Positions 24,579 through 32,732 of a stretch of 40,359 nt of DNA are shown here, one piece after another. The stretch is from Pseudomonadota bacterium (lineage in GTDB: Bacteria > Desulfobacterota > Binatia > UBA1149), in NCBI GenBank assembly GCA_014382245.1, contig JACNKC010000043.1:1-40359 (forward strand), read 5' to 3'. The position numbers were made by a program, and so were the translations under genes. Numbering within the stretch: the first letter of the stretch is position 1; each line of letters starts with the position of its first letter. The notes under the pieces are model-generated. The model worked only from the letters and a program-made list of their open reading frames with translations. It was not told the DNA's origin and made no database searches.

Positions 24579-25792
24579 GTTACCTTTCCTTGCGGCGTAA
24601 AACTCAAACGCATTTCCTTTATACCGTCTATGAAGTTGGAATGCAGCCGCCGAACCGGACCGGCAAACTCCATGTCGGGCAAGCGCGACACCAGCTCGCC
24701 CAGTATGGCGTTCAACTGCACGCGGGCGAGGTTGGCCCCGAGGCAGAAGTGTTCGCCCACGCCGAAAGCGAGGTGCTCGTTGGGGCTGCGCCTGATGTCA
24801 AAAGCATCGGGATCGTCAAACATCGATTCGTCGCGGTTGATCGACGGGTACCAGATAACGACCTTCTCTCCCTTGTTAATGGCCTGCCCACCGAGTTCGG
24901 TGTCGGCCGTCGCGGTGCGCCGGAAGTGAATGACAGCCGGGTTGTAGCGCAGGACTTCTTCCACGGCGCCGGCCAGCAACGACGGGTCATCTACCAGCAG
25001 CGCCCGTTGGTCGGGGTGCTCTATGAGCAGCCGCATGGCCTGGCTGGTGACGGTACGGGTGGTCTCGTTTCCGGCCAGCGCGATGAGCAGGAAAAATGAA
25101 TTGAACTCGAGGTCGTCGAGCTTCTCCCCATCGACCTCGCCGTTGACGAGAACGCTCACGAGGTCGTCACCGGGATTGGCCCTGCGCTCGTCGCCCAGCT
25201 TCTGGGCATACTCGAACATGCCCAGCGAAGCGCCCATGCGGTCATCGTCGCTTACCTGGAACTCGGGGTCGTCAAAGCCGATGAGCGTGTTGCTGAGATC
25301 GTACACGTGGCGGCGATCTTCTACGGGGACACCCAGCATGTCGCAGATCGACATCATGGGCAGCTGCGAAGCCACGTCATCCACGAACTCGCACTCGCCG
25401 CGCTCGGCTATGCTGTCGACTATTTCGCGCGACATTTCGACGATGCCGGAGCGAAGGTTGGCGACCCGCGCGGGGGTGAAGCCCTTGTTTACCAGGCGGC
25501 GGTACTTGCTGTGCCCGGGCGGGTCCATGTTGAGCATGAGCGCGCGCAGCATTACGAGTTGCTCGTCGCCGGCCTCGAATATGTTGGTGCCACCGGCCGA
25601 CGACGAAAACAGGACGTTGTCGCGCGACACCGCCACGGCGTCGTCGTAACGGGACACGCACCAGTATCCCGCCCCCTCGGTCTCTGGCTGCCAGCGCAGC
25701 GGGTCATTGGCCCTCATCCAGCGAAACCAGTCGTGGGGAATACCGTCGTCGAACACGAACAGGTCGTTAAGGTTTATATCGCCAGGTAACAT
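24575..25792 (-). CDS. Cytochrome P450 (bacterial class I, CYP125/CYP142-like)
   Basis: This 405-residue soluble P450 has the I-helix oxygen-activating motif AGNETT (240-245), the ExxR motif in EEVLRY (Glu279, Arg282) and heme-binding FGVGEHFCLGANLAR with Cys350. MDPPGHSKYRRLVNKGFTP and INRDESMFDDPDAFDI are typical of the CYP125/CYP142/CYP124 group. Several members of that group hydroxylate steroid side chains or branched lipids; substrate here is unknown. It starts at ATG 25792, one base into the ykgJ-like stop, and overlaps its ferredoxin by four bases. The class I system also needs a reductase encoded elsewhere. Confidence 0.95.
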   Translation of the reverse strand: MLPGDINLNDLFVFDDGIPHDWFRWMRANDPLRWQPETEGAGYWCVSRYDDAVAVSRDNVLFSSSAGGTNIFEAGDEQLVMLRALMLNMDPPGHSKYRRLVNKGFTPARVANLRSGIVEMSREIVDSIAERGECEFVDDVASQLPMMSICDMLGVPVEDRRHVYDLSNTLIGFDDPEFQVSDDDRMGASLGMFEYAQKLGDERRANPGDDLVSVLVNGEVDGEKLDDLEFNSFFLLIALAGNETTRTVTSQAMRLLIEHPDQRALLVDDPSLLAGAVEEVLRYNPAVIHFRRTATADTELGGQAINKGEKVVIWYPSINRDESMFDDPDAFDIRRSPNEHLAFGVGEHFCLGANLARVQLNAILGELVSRLPDMEFAGPVRRLHSNFIDGIKEMRLSFTPQGKVT

Positions 25793-26256
25793 CAGCCCTG
25801 TTCTTCCTCGGCCTCCTTCATTTCAGCCACCAGCTTGTTCACCTGGGCGGCGGGCCACTTGTTGCCCTGGCCCACGCCTTCGCACATCCTGCGCGCGCTC
25901 GAGCGCCAGCTCAAGCGACCGGCGTTACCCGTCAGCATCGAGTCCCAGAACGGAAAGGTACGGCACTGCAACGGCCGCGCTTCGTAGACCGAGCAACAGT
26001 TATTCTCGCGATTAAAAAACGGACAAGCGTCGCTGTCCATTTTGATACGTGTCCAACCCAGCTCGTCGACAAAAGCGTAACGCTCGAGAAACTCGTCTAG
26101 CTCCAGTGCCAGCTCGAGGGACAGGCGTTCGGCGTCGTCCTCGTAGAGGTAAACGCAGTCGTAGCCGTCGCGCACCCGGCAGCAGTCTCCACAGCCCGTG
26201 CACTCAAAGCACAACCCGTCGGCCGGGTCGGCTGCTGTGGCGCGGGCGACAGCCAC
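25792..26256 (-). CDS. YkgJ-type cysteine cluster protein
   Basis: The 154-residue protein belongs to the YkgJ (CxCxxCC) family, soluble proteins predicted to bind zinc or an Fe-S cluster. The N-terminus carries Cys16, Cys19, Cys22, Cys25 and Cys26 (FECTGCGDCCRV). More cysteines occur in DACPFFNRENNCCSVYEARP and PLQCRTFPFW. The family has no firmly established reaction; some members are annotated as Fe-S oxidoreductases without proof. It starts with GTG at 26256, three bases after the VWA gene, and its stop overlaps the P450 start by one base. Tight coupling on both sides suggests it acts with them, perhaps in metal handling (inference). Confidence 0.88.
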   Translation of the reverse strand: MAVARATAADPADGLCFECTGCGDCCRVRDGYDCVYLYEDDAERLSLELALELDEFLERYAFVDELGWTRIKMDSDACPFFNRENNCCSVYEARPLQCRTFPFWDSMLTGNAGRLSWRSSARRMCEGVGQGNKWPAAQVNKLVAEMKEAEEEQG

Positions 26257-26259
26257 AGC

Positions 26260-27450
26260 TCAGGCCTGTACGCGGGCGCCGATAAGGGCCTGCACGGCCT
26301 CCGATATGCCATCTACGCTGAGCTGGAACATGGGGAAAGTACGGCGAATCACGCGCGTGGACTGGGTCTGGTCCCAGTAGCGCTTGTCGTCGGGGTTGAG
26401 CCAGGCGCTGCGGTTGAAATGGGCGGCTATGCGATGCAGCCAGTCTATGCCCGGGGTTTCGCTCACCACGCGCGGGTCAATGTTGCCGTAGGATTGCAGC
26501 AGTTCGGCCGGGTGCATGGCCGCGTCGCCGACCACCAGCACCTTCCAACGCTCGTTCAGCATGCGAAACAACTCCCCGGTGGGCACCGCATCGGAGGCCG
26601 CGAGGCGCGCCGTCTTGAACACGTGCTCGTAGATGCAGTTGTGAAAATAGTAGGAACGGAAGTCACGGATGCCCCGCTCCTCGTGCAGCGCGGTGAGCAA
26701 GCGGCTCACGGGCTCGTAGTAGGGGTCCATGGTGCCGCCCACGTCCATTAGCAACAGCAGGCGCAGGTTGTTGCGCTTCGGCGGCCGAAAGACGAGCTCT
26801 ATTTCGCCGCCGTTGCGACAAGTCTCGTCTATGGTCTCGTCGAGATCCAGTTCCGAGGCGTTGCCGCTGCGGGTCAGGTTGCGCAGTCTCCGCAGGGCTA
26901 CCCGCGTCTGCCGCAGGTCGAGGGTCTGGTCGGTGCGGTAATCGCGAAAGCGCCTTTCCTCGGCCACCTTCATGGCCGAACGGTTGCGGCCGGGTCCACC
27001 AACGCGAATGCCGGTGGGATGAACGCCACCGTGTCCGTAGGGCGACCTGCCGCCGGTGCCCACCCATCGTCCGCCGCCGTCGTGGCGCTCATCCTGCTCG
27101 GCGAGGGTCTCGAGAAAACGTTTCATGAGCTCGCTGTGGGTCAGTCGCTCAAGCTCGGCCAGCTGTTCGGCTGTGAGTTGCTCGGCCGCCTTGGGGTCGC
27201 GCAGCCACTCCAGGACCTCCTTCTCTATGTCGAGAGCGCCCTCGACTCCCTCGAAGACCTCGGCGAACACGGCATCAAAAGCATCGAACCAGACCTCGCT
27301 CTTTACCAGGCAGGCGCGCGAAAGGTGGTAGAAATGCATCAGGCTGCAAGCGTGCATGCCCTGCTCCAGGCTCTCGAGCAGCATGCGCCACTCCTGCAGG
27401 GCAACCGGTACTCCCGCTTTGCGCAGGCCGTAAAACAGGTCAAGAAACAT
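26260..27450 (-). CDS. CoxE-like von Willebrand factor A domain protein
   Basis: The 396-residue protein starts MFLDLFYGLRKAGVPVALQE, the conserved N-terminus of CoxE-like VWA proteins that pair with MoxR ATPases. A glycine-rich linker (about 125-155) precedes the VWA domain. The MIDAS motif reads DVGGTMDP (Asp236, Thr240), with Gly in the first serine position of DxSxS. TLDLRQTRVALRRLRNLTRSG lies before it and YYFHNCIYEHV and VVGDAAMHPAEL behind. MoxR/VWA pairs insert metals or remodel enzymes, for example CoxD/CoxE for CO dehydrogenase. It begins four bases after moxR and ends three bases before the cysteine cluster gene. Confidence 0.9.
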   Translation of the reverse strand: MFLDLFYGLRKAGVPVALQEWRMLLESLEQGMHACSLMHFYHLSRACLVKSEVWFDAFDAVFAEVFEGVEGALDIEKEVLEWLRDPKAAEQLTAEQLAELERLTHSELMKRFLETLAEQDERHDGGGRWVGTGGRSPYGHGGVHPTGIRVGGPGRNRSAMKVAEERRFRDYRTDQTLDLRQTRVALRRLRNLTRSGNASELDLDETIDETCRNGGEIELVFRPPKRNNLRLLLLMDVGGTMDPYYEPVSRLLTALHEERGIRDFRSYYFHNCIYEHVFKTARLAASDAVPTGELFRMLNERWKVLVVGDAAMHPAELLQSYGNIDPRVVSETPGIDWLHRIAAHFNRSAWLNPDDKRYWDQTQSTRVIRRTFPMFQLSVDGISEAVQALIGARVQA

Positions 27451-27454
27451 GGGA

Positions 27455-28336
27455 CTACTGGTTGTAGCGGGGCCCGAGGTCGCTCCACTGCGTGGGTAGT
27501 TCGCCGCCTCGGTCGTCGTAGCGGCTGAGGGCTTCGCTGTCCTGCTCGTTTTTGAGCAAGGCCGACATGAAGGGGATGTGAGACTCGAGCTGGTCCTGGC
27601 TGATCCCGGACTTCAGCAGCGCCGATATCCAGTCTATCAACTCCGACGTGGACGGCTTCTTGCGCAGGTCGTTCTGCTCGCGCAGCCAGTAAAACTTTAT
27701 GAGCACCTGGTCGAGCAGCTTGCTGTCGAGGTTGTCGTGGTGGACGGCCACGATTTTCTGCATCAGCTCGCGTTCGGGAAACTCGATGAAATGAAACACG
27801 CAGCGACGCAGAAACGCGTCGGGCAGCTCGCGTTCGTTGTTGGAGGTGATGATGACAACCGGCCTTTCGCGGGCGGCCACCTCGTCGCCAGTCTCCATGA
27901 CAGTGAACCTCATCTGGTCAAGCTCGAGCAGCAGGTCGTTGGGAAACTCGAGGTCAGCCTTGTCTATTTCGTCGATGAGCAGCACGGTGCGCTCCTCGGC
28001 CGAAAACGAGCGACCCAGCGGCCCGTAGTGGATGTAACGGCGGATGTCCGAAACATCGCCGTCGCCAAAACGAGCGTCGTTCAGGCGCTGCACGGTATCG
28101 TAAACATACAAGCCCTCTGATGCCTTGCTGGTCGATTTTATGTGCCAGGACTCCATGGGCATGCCCAGGGCGCTGGCCACGTTCTCCGCCAGCAGGGTCT
28201 TGCCCGTGCCGGGCTCGCCCTTGATTAGTAGCGGCCTTTCGAGCGCGATGGCGCAGTTTACCGCGTCGACGAGCGACGGGGAGACAATGTAGTCGTCGGT
28301 ACCGGTGAATCTGTAGAAACCGTTCTGGCTGGACAT
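27455..28336 (-). CDS. MoxR-family AAA+ ATPase
   Basis: MoxR ATPases act as chaperones for maturation of enzyme complexes. The 293-residue protein has Walker A GEPGTGKT (residues 40-47), Walker B LLIDEID (119-125), a sensor 1 region in VIITSNNERELPDAFLRRC, and a helical C-terminal lid. It is the first gene of the minus-strand unit that continues through VWA, YkgJ, P450 and ferredoxin genes. The ATG at 28336 has GGGAG upstream. A candidate sigma-70 promoter lies 30-60 bases before it. Close relatives include CoxD-type ATPases; the target here is unknown, but the P450 system is the nearest candidate. Confidence 0.93.
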   Translation of the reverse strand: MSSQNGFYRFTGTDDYIVSPSLVDAVNCAIALERPLLIKGEPGTGKTLLAENVASALGMPMESWHIKSTSKASEGLYVYDTVQRLNDARFGDGDVSDIRRYIHYGPLGRSFSAEERTVLLIDEIDKADLEFPNDLLLELDQMRFTVMETGDEVAARERPVVIITSNNERELPDAFLRRCVFHFIEFPERELMQKIVAVHHDNLDSKLLDQVLIKFYWLREQNDLRKKPSTSELIDWISALLKSGISQDQLESHIPFMSALLKNEQDSEALSRYDDRGGELPTQWSDLGPRYNQ

Positions 28337-28366
28337 GGAGCTGCTCCCGGGAGGTGGAATCAGGCC

Positions 28367-28395
28367 GTTTTACTGGAATACCCCCGCCTTGGCAA
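28367..28395 (-). promoter_or_regulatory. Candidate sigma-70 promoter for the moxR-VWA-ykgJ-P450-ferredoxin unit
   Basis: On the minus strand TTGCCA (28395-28390, five of six) and TAAAAC (28372-28367, four of six) are 17 bases apart. The predicted transcript would start about 24 bases before the moxR ATG. The -35 box overlaps that of the divergent yhhN promoter. Confidence 0.45.
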
Positions 28396-28416
28396 TGTAG
28401 CCGGCGCCCGTATAGC
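28389..28416 (+). promoter_or_regulatory. Candidate sigma-70 promoter for yhhN
   Basis: TTGGCA (28389-28394, five of six) is followed after 16 bases by TATAGC (28411-28416, four of six). Transcription would start around 28423, only a few bases before the ATG at 28430. That fits the lack of a Shine-Dalgarno and suggests a near-leaderless message. Confidence 0.45.
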
Positions 28417-28429
28417 CTCTGCCGCCATA

Positions 28430-29068
28430 ATGTCAGTAAGCGCTCTTCTCCTGTTGGCCCTGTTGTCGGGGACAGCCCAGATCGTCGCCCGCAACCGTGG
28501 CCTGCTTGCGCTTCACTACCTGCTCAAGCCGGGCACCATGCTGCTGATCATAGCCATAGCCTGGCTGCACCCGGGCGATGACCCGCGCTACCGCTGCCTG
28601 CTGCTGGGGGGGCTGGCCTTCGGACTGTGCGGAGACGTGCTGCTCATGCTACCGCGCAAGCTGTTTGCCGCCGGCCTCGTCTCGTTCCTGGTCGGCCACC
28701 TGTTCTACGCGGCGGCCTGGATAGCCCCGCCGCCCGGCGCGGCGCCGACGCTACTGGTAGCGGGTCTTCTCGGCGGTGGTTCGATAGCCTTGTACCGCTA
28801 CCTGCTTCCCGGCCTGGGCGAGATGAAGGTGCCAGTGGCCGCCTACGTGGCGGTGATAGGCCTGGTCGCGGTGCTGGCGGTGTTGCGAGCGCTCGATGGC
28901 TCGCCATCGGCCCTGGCCGCGGCGGCTGGAGCCCTGTTGTTCGTGCTGTCGGATGGGCTGCTCGCCGTTGACCGTTTTCGGCTGGCGCTACCCGCCCGCG
29001 AAGCCCTGGTTATGGCCAGCTACTACGGGGCCCAAGCCTGTATTGCCTGCTCCGTGACCCTCACCTGA
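28430..29068 (+). CDS. YhhN/TMEM86-family membrane protein
   Basis: The 212-residue protein is almost entirely hydrophobic, with about eight transmembrane segments. It contains LHYLLKPGTMLLIIAIAWL, FGLCGDVLLMLP, LVGHLFYAAAW and LFVLSDGLLAVDRF. The paired acidic residues in GDVLLM and SDGLLA are characteristic of the TMEM86/YhhN family. Animal members are lysoplasmalogenases (TMEM86A/B); bacterial roles are mostly untested. It is a single plus-strand gene, divergent from moxR and convergent with amt. There is no ribosome-binding site; see the near-leaderless promoter upstream. Confidence 0.88.
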   Translation: MSVSALLLLALLSGTAQIVARNRGLLALHYLLKPGTMLLIIAIAWLHPGDDPRYRCLLLGGLAFGLCGDVLLMLPRKLFAAGLVSFLVGHLFYAAAWIAPPPGAAPTLLVAGLLGGGSIALYRYLLPGLGEMKVPVAAYVAVIGLVAVLAVLRALDGSPSALAAAAGALLFVLSDGLLAVDRFRLALPAREALVMASYYGAQACIACSVTLT

Positions 29069-29090
29069 CAGCGGCCGACACTGCAAAGAA

Positions 29091-29117
29091 ACCCCGTGGC
29101 AAACTACGCCACGGGGT
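29091..29117 (-). terminator. Intrinsic terminator between convergent yhhN and amt
   Basis: ACCCCGTGGC and GCCACGGGGT form a perfect 10-bp stem with a seven-base loop. On the minus strand it is followed by TTCTTTG, giving a good amt terminator 20 bases after the stop. On the plus strand the tail is not T-rich, but the stem may also serve yhhN. Confidence 0.8.
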
Positions 29118-29136
29118 CTCCCCTGGTCGTCCATGC

Positions 29137-30492
<1,356 letters not shown>

Positions 30493-30542
30493 GTGGTTTG
30501 CTCCTCCCGGTTTGGGTAAGGGTCTCCCCTCACCTCCCGTAG

Positions 30543-30560
30543 AAGCAGGATCGGTGCCAA
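30543..30560 (-). promoter_or_regulatory. Sigma-54 promoter upstream of amt
   Basis: The minus strand reads TTGGCACCGATCCTGCTT. The -24 element TTGGCAC is perfect. GG (30558-30557) and GC (30546-30545) are exactly ten bases apart, and TGCT follows the -12 pattern; only two consensus positions differ. Transcription would begin near 30533, about 40 bases before the amt ATG. Nitrogen control of amt by RpoN/NtrC is well known in proteobacteria. I found no clear NtrC site upstream. Confidence 0.75.
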
Positions 30561-30623
30561 CTATCCAAGCTGTGCGTAAGCTGGGAAACCTGCGAAACCC
30601 GTGCTCCCGGCGGGTAGAAAGCA

Positions 30624-30709
30624 GGCCGCAGGCGGCCCGTTGCCCGTAAAACGGTCAGCAGCACTGCCCGTCCAGCGGGCAGCGAGACCGGCGACAGCCG
30701 GCTCGCCGG
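30624..30709 (-). repeat. Three hairpins between sufT and amt
   Basis: Perfect stems lie at 30688-30709 (CCGGCGA/TCGCCGG, 7 bp), 30664-30682 (CTGCCCG/CGGGCAG, 7 bp, 5-base loop) and 30624-30637 (GGCCG/CGGCC, 5 bp). They begin just after the sufT stop and end upstream of the sigma-54 promoter. None has a T-run. They may end the sufT message or insulate the promoter. The remainder of 30493-30724 shows no gene. Confidence 0.45.
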
Positions 30710-30724
30710 GCTCAGTGGCGAGGC

Positions 30725-31051
30725 TCAGTCGCCGGGGTCAGCCAGGCCCAGCTTTTTGCGGCCCGGTGCGCTGATCATGTGGGCGTTCCACGGCGGATCC
30801 CACACCAGTCTGACCTCGGCCTTGTCAACGCCCTCGAGATCGAGCAGTTTCTGCCTGGCCTCACCGGTTATGTAGCCGGCCATACCGCAACCCGGGGTGG
30901 TGAGGGTCATGGCGATGTCTACCGTACGGTCCACTATTTCAACGCTGTAGACCAATCCCAGCTCCACGATGTTGACCGGAATCTCAGGGTCGTTGATCGT
31001 CGAAAGGGTCGCGAGCACCAGTTCCTCGTCGAGTTTTACGCTGTCTGCCAT
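30725..31051 (-). CDS. sufT: MIP18/DUF59 iron-sulfur assembly protein (SufT-like)
   Basis: Proteins of this family (SufT, PaaD, MIP18/CIA2) help mature Fe-S proteins. The 108-residue product has NDPEIPVNIVELGLVYSVEI, the conserved TTPGCGMAGYI with its reactive cysteine, and WDPPWNAHMISAPGRKKLGL at the end. The last segment favours SufT over PaaD. The ATG at 31051 is chosen because GGAGG lies eight bases upstream; a GTG five codons earlier overlaps that same ribosome-binding site. It follows an Rrf2 regulator by 44 bases, a pairing that makes sense for Fe-S homeostasis. Confidence 0.9.
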   Translation of the reverse strand: MADSVKLDEELVLATLSTINDPEIPVNIVELGLVYSVEIVDRTVDIAMTLTTPGCGMAGYITGEARQKLLDLEGVDKAEVRLVWDPPWNAHMISAPGRKKLGLADPGD

Positions 31052-31095
31052 CTTACTGTCCTCCACGCGTTGCGCCCAGGGGGCCGTCGGCTTTT

Positions 31096-31557
31096 TCAGG
31101 CCCGGGCGGCCAGGGCTGAAACCAGTCCCTCGTCATCGGCACGGGCCGACAGGCCGGCAAGGTCGTAACCCTCGAGATACTTCAAGAGGGCCACCTGGGC
31201 GCCGAGCCAGACGCCAGCCTGCGGGCAGACCTCTTCAAAATCACAGATCAGCGGCCCACCAGCCGGTTTCTCGGCCAGGCACTCCACCAGGCACATGGGC
31301 CCGTTGATGCACTCGTACACGTCGCGCAGGCTTATGCGGGCCGGGTCGCGAGCCAACCAGAAACCGCCGCGCGGCCCCACGCCCGATTCTACCAGCCCGC
31401 CGTCGACCGCCTTGCGAAGTATCTTCGCCAGGTAATGCCGCGGTATGGCCTGGGCCTGGCCGATCTCGGCTCGCCTTATCGGCGCGCCCGAACGCGACGC
31501 GACCGCCATGTAGCTGAGCGCGCGCACCGCGTAGTCGACCTCGCGGCCCACGTTCAT
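31096..31557 (-). CDS. Rrf2-family transcriptional regulator
   Basis: Rrf2 regulators (IscR, NsrR, RirA, CymR) are small winged-helix proteins, many sensing through an Fe-S cluster. The product starts MNVGREVDYAVRALSYMA, the usual family N-terminus, with helix-turn-helix IPRHYLAKILRKAVDGGLV. The wing is GPRGGFWLARDPARISLRDV. Cysteines 83, 89, 93, 105 and 111 lie in the sensor region (GPMCLVECLAE, ICDFEEVCPQAG), enough to hold a cluster. Alternative starts at 31581 (ATG) and 31608 (GTG) exist, and none has a Shine-Dalgarno. It precedes sufT and has a strong promoter, so self-regulation and control of sufT are likely (inference). Confidence 0.9.
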   Translation of the reverse strand: MNVGREVDYAVRALSYMAVASRSGAPIRRAEIGQAQAIPRHYLAKILRKAVDGGLVESGVGPRGGFWLARDPARISLRDVYECINGPMCLVECLAEKPAGGPLICDFEEVCPQAGVWLGAQVALLKYLEGYDLAGLSARADDEGLVSALAARA

Positions 31558-31603
31558 GAGCGAAGCACGGTTGTTGGCCATGCAATGGGGCTGGGTGGCA
31601 GCA

Positions 31604-31623
31604 GTCACAGTAAATTTGTAGAC
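31604..31623 (-). promoter_or_regulatory. Possible operator dyad downstream of the rrf2 promoter
   Basis: GTCACAGTAAATTTGTAGAC has imperfect twofold symmetry centred on AAATTT, with GTC/GAC ends. It lies about 10-30 bases after the predicted transcription start, an apt place for autoregulation. Symmetry is imperfect, so this is a suggestion only. Confidence 0.25.
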
Positions 31624-31640
31624 CTTATGGGCCTTCGAAT

Positions 31641-31669
31641 CTTATACGCCCGCGCCCGGCGGTCGTCAA
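31641..31669 (-). promoter_or_regulatory. Near-consensus sigma-70 promoter for rrf2-sufT
   Basis: On the minus strand TTGACG (31669-31664, five of six) and TATAAG (31646-31641, five of six) are separated by exactly 17 bases. This is the best sigma-70 match in the window. The predicted start near 31634 lies 30-80 bases before the possible rrf2 start codons. Confidence 0.7.
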
Positions 31670-31724
31670 TTGAAATGGCGTGGGAGCCGCCCTGATCTGC
31701 ACCAGCAGGCCGGCCAGCCTGGAA

Positions 31725-32732
31725 TCAGTCGCGCAGGAGTACGTCCAGGCCCAGGCGTGCGGTGGACATCAACTTGCGCAGGCCGCGACTGGCCTGCACC
31801 CTGCGCCTGAGCATGACTATGGCACGCCTCTCTACGCTGTAGCGATCCCACTTGCGCGGCTTGCGCGGCGGCTTGCCCGAGATCTCCTCGAGCGGCTGCC
31901 AGATGGTGTCCAGCGGGTGGCCCCAGGTCTGCAGGTCGGCGGGGTCGAGGCGGGCGATGATGTTTCGGCACAGTGCCTCGCGGGCGGGATCGGCGGCGAC
32001 CTCGGCTGCCCACTTATGCATCGACTCGGTAGAGGGCCGCTTGTGACGAGCCACGCCGATTGGATCGCCCAGGCCTTTTTCAACATGCCCGTGCTCGCCG
32101 TAGTCCACCGCACCCTCTTCGTTGGGAATACCTAGATATTCGAACACTCGCGCGAGCTCGGCTTCGGGGTCGGCCACGAGTTTCTCGTAGACGACGTGGC
32201 ACAGCGGCAGGCCCGAATTGCGCAGGAACCCGGCTATGGCCGGCACGTAACGCTCGGTGATGGGATTGTAGTCGTGGGCAGCCTGGTAGTCACCGTCAAA
32301 GAACGACTCGGCGTATGAGCTGAACACTGCCAGGGGGTGGCGCGTGAGCACCACGAAACGGGCATCAGGATAGATGCGGGCTATGAAATCCAGCACCAGC
32401 GCGTAGGCCGGAGTCTTGTCGAGGAACAGCTCTTTGCCGGGCCGCGTAGAAAGCATGCGCTCGTAGAGCAGGTCGGTGTATGCCCTCAAGGCATCAACGT
32501 AGTCCCGCTCTCCAGCGGGCAGATCCTCGACGAACTGCCGCGTGGACTCGGCCGCCAGCACGTGGTCGTAGGGAGCCTTGTCGACGTTGCCAAAATAGCC
32601 GAGGTGGGCAAGCGGTGTGAGCAGGTGAGGCTCGGGGCGGCCGAAAACAGCCGAATGCGAGCCGATCATGCGCGCCAGCAAGGTCGACCCCGACCGCGGC
32701 GAGCCAACTACGAATGCAACCCTGCAACTCAT
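31725..32732 (-). CDS. PAPS-dependent sulfotransferase family protein
   Basis: Sulfotransferases move sulfate from PAPS to a hydroxyl or amine. The 335-residue protein has the 5'-phosphosulfate loop VGSPRSGSTLLARMIGSH (residues 9-26) and the 3'-phosphate motif VLTRHPLAVFSSYAESF (about 127-143). A helical substrate region and a basic C-terminus (KPPRKPRKWDRY) follow. No signal peptide is seen. Substrate is unknown. Its ATG shares ATGA with the hydrolase stop, so the two genes are coupled and may act on one pathway. The gene ends 55 bases before the rrf2 promoter, both on the minus strand. Confidence 0.9.
   Translation of the reverse strand: MSCRVAFVVGSPRSGSTLLARMIGSHSAVFGRPEPHLLTPLAHLGYFGNVDKAPYDHVLAAESTRQFVEDLPAGERDYVDALRAYTDLLYERMLSTRPGKELFLDKTPAYALVLDFIARIYPDARFVVLTRHPLAVFSSYAESFFDGDYQAAHDYNPITERYVPAIAGFLRNSGLPLCHVVYEKLVADPEAELARVFEYLGIPNEEGAVDYGEHGHVEKGLGDPIGVARHKRPSTESMHKWAAEVAADPAREALCRNIIARLDPADLQTWGHPLDTIWQPLEEISGKPPRKPRKWDRYSVERRAIVMLRRRVQASRGLRKLMSTARLGLDVLLRD

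Noticed and set aside
26260-28336. MoxR-VWA pair as part of an aerobic CO dehydrogenase cluster
   Set aside because: No coxL, coxM or coxS genes are present nearby; the neighbours are a YkgJ protein, a P450 and a ferredoxin.
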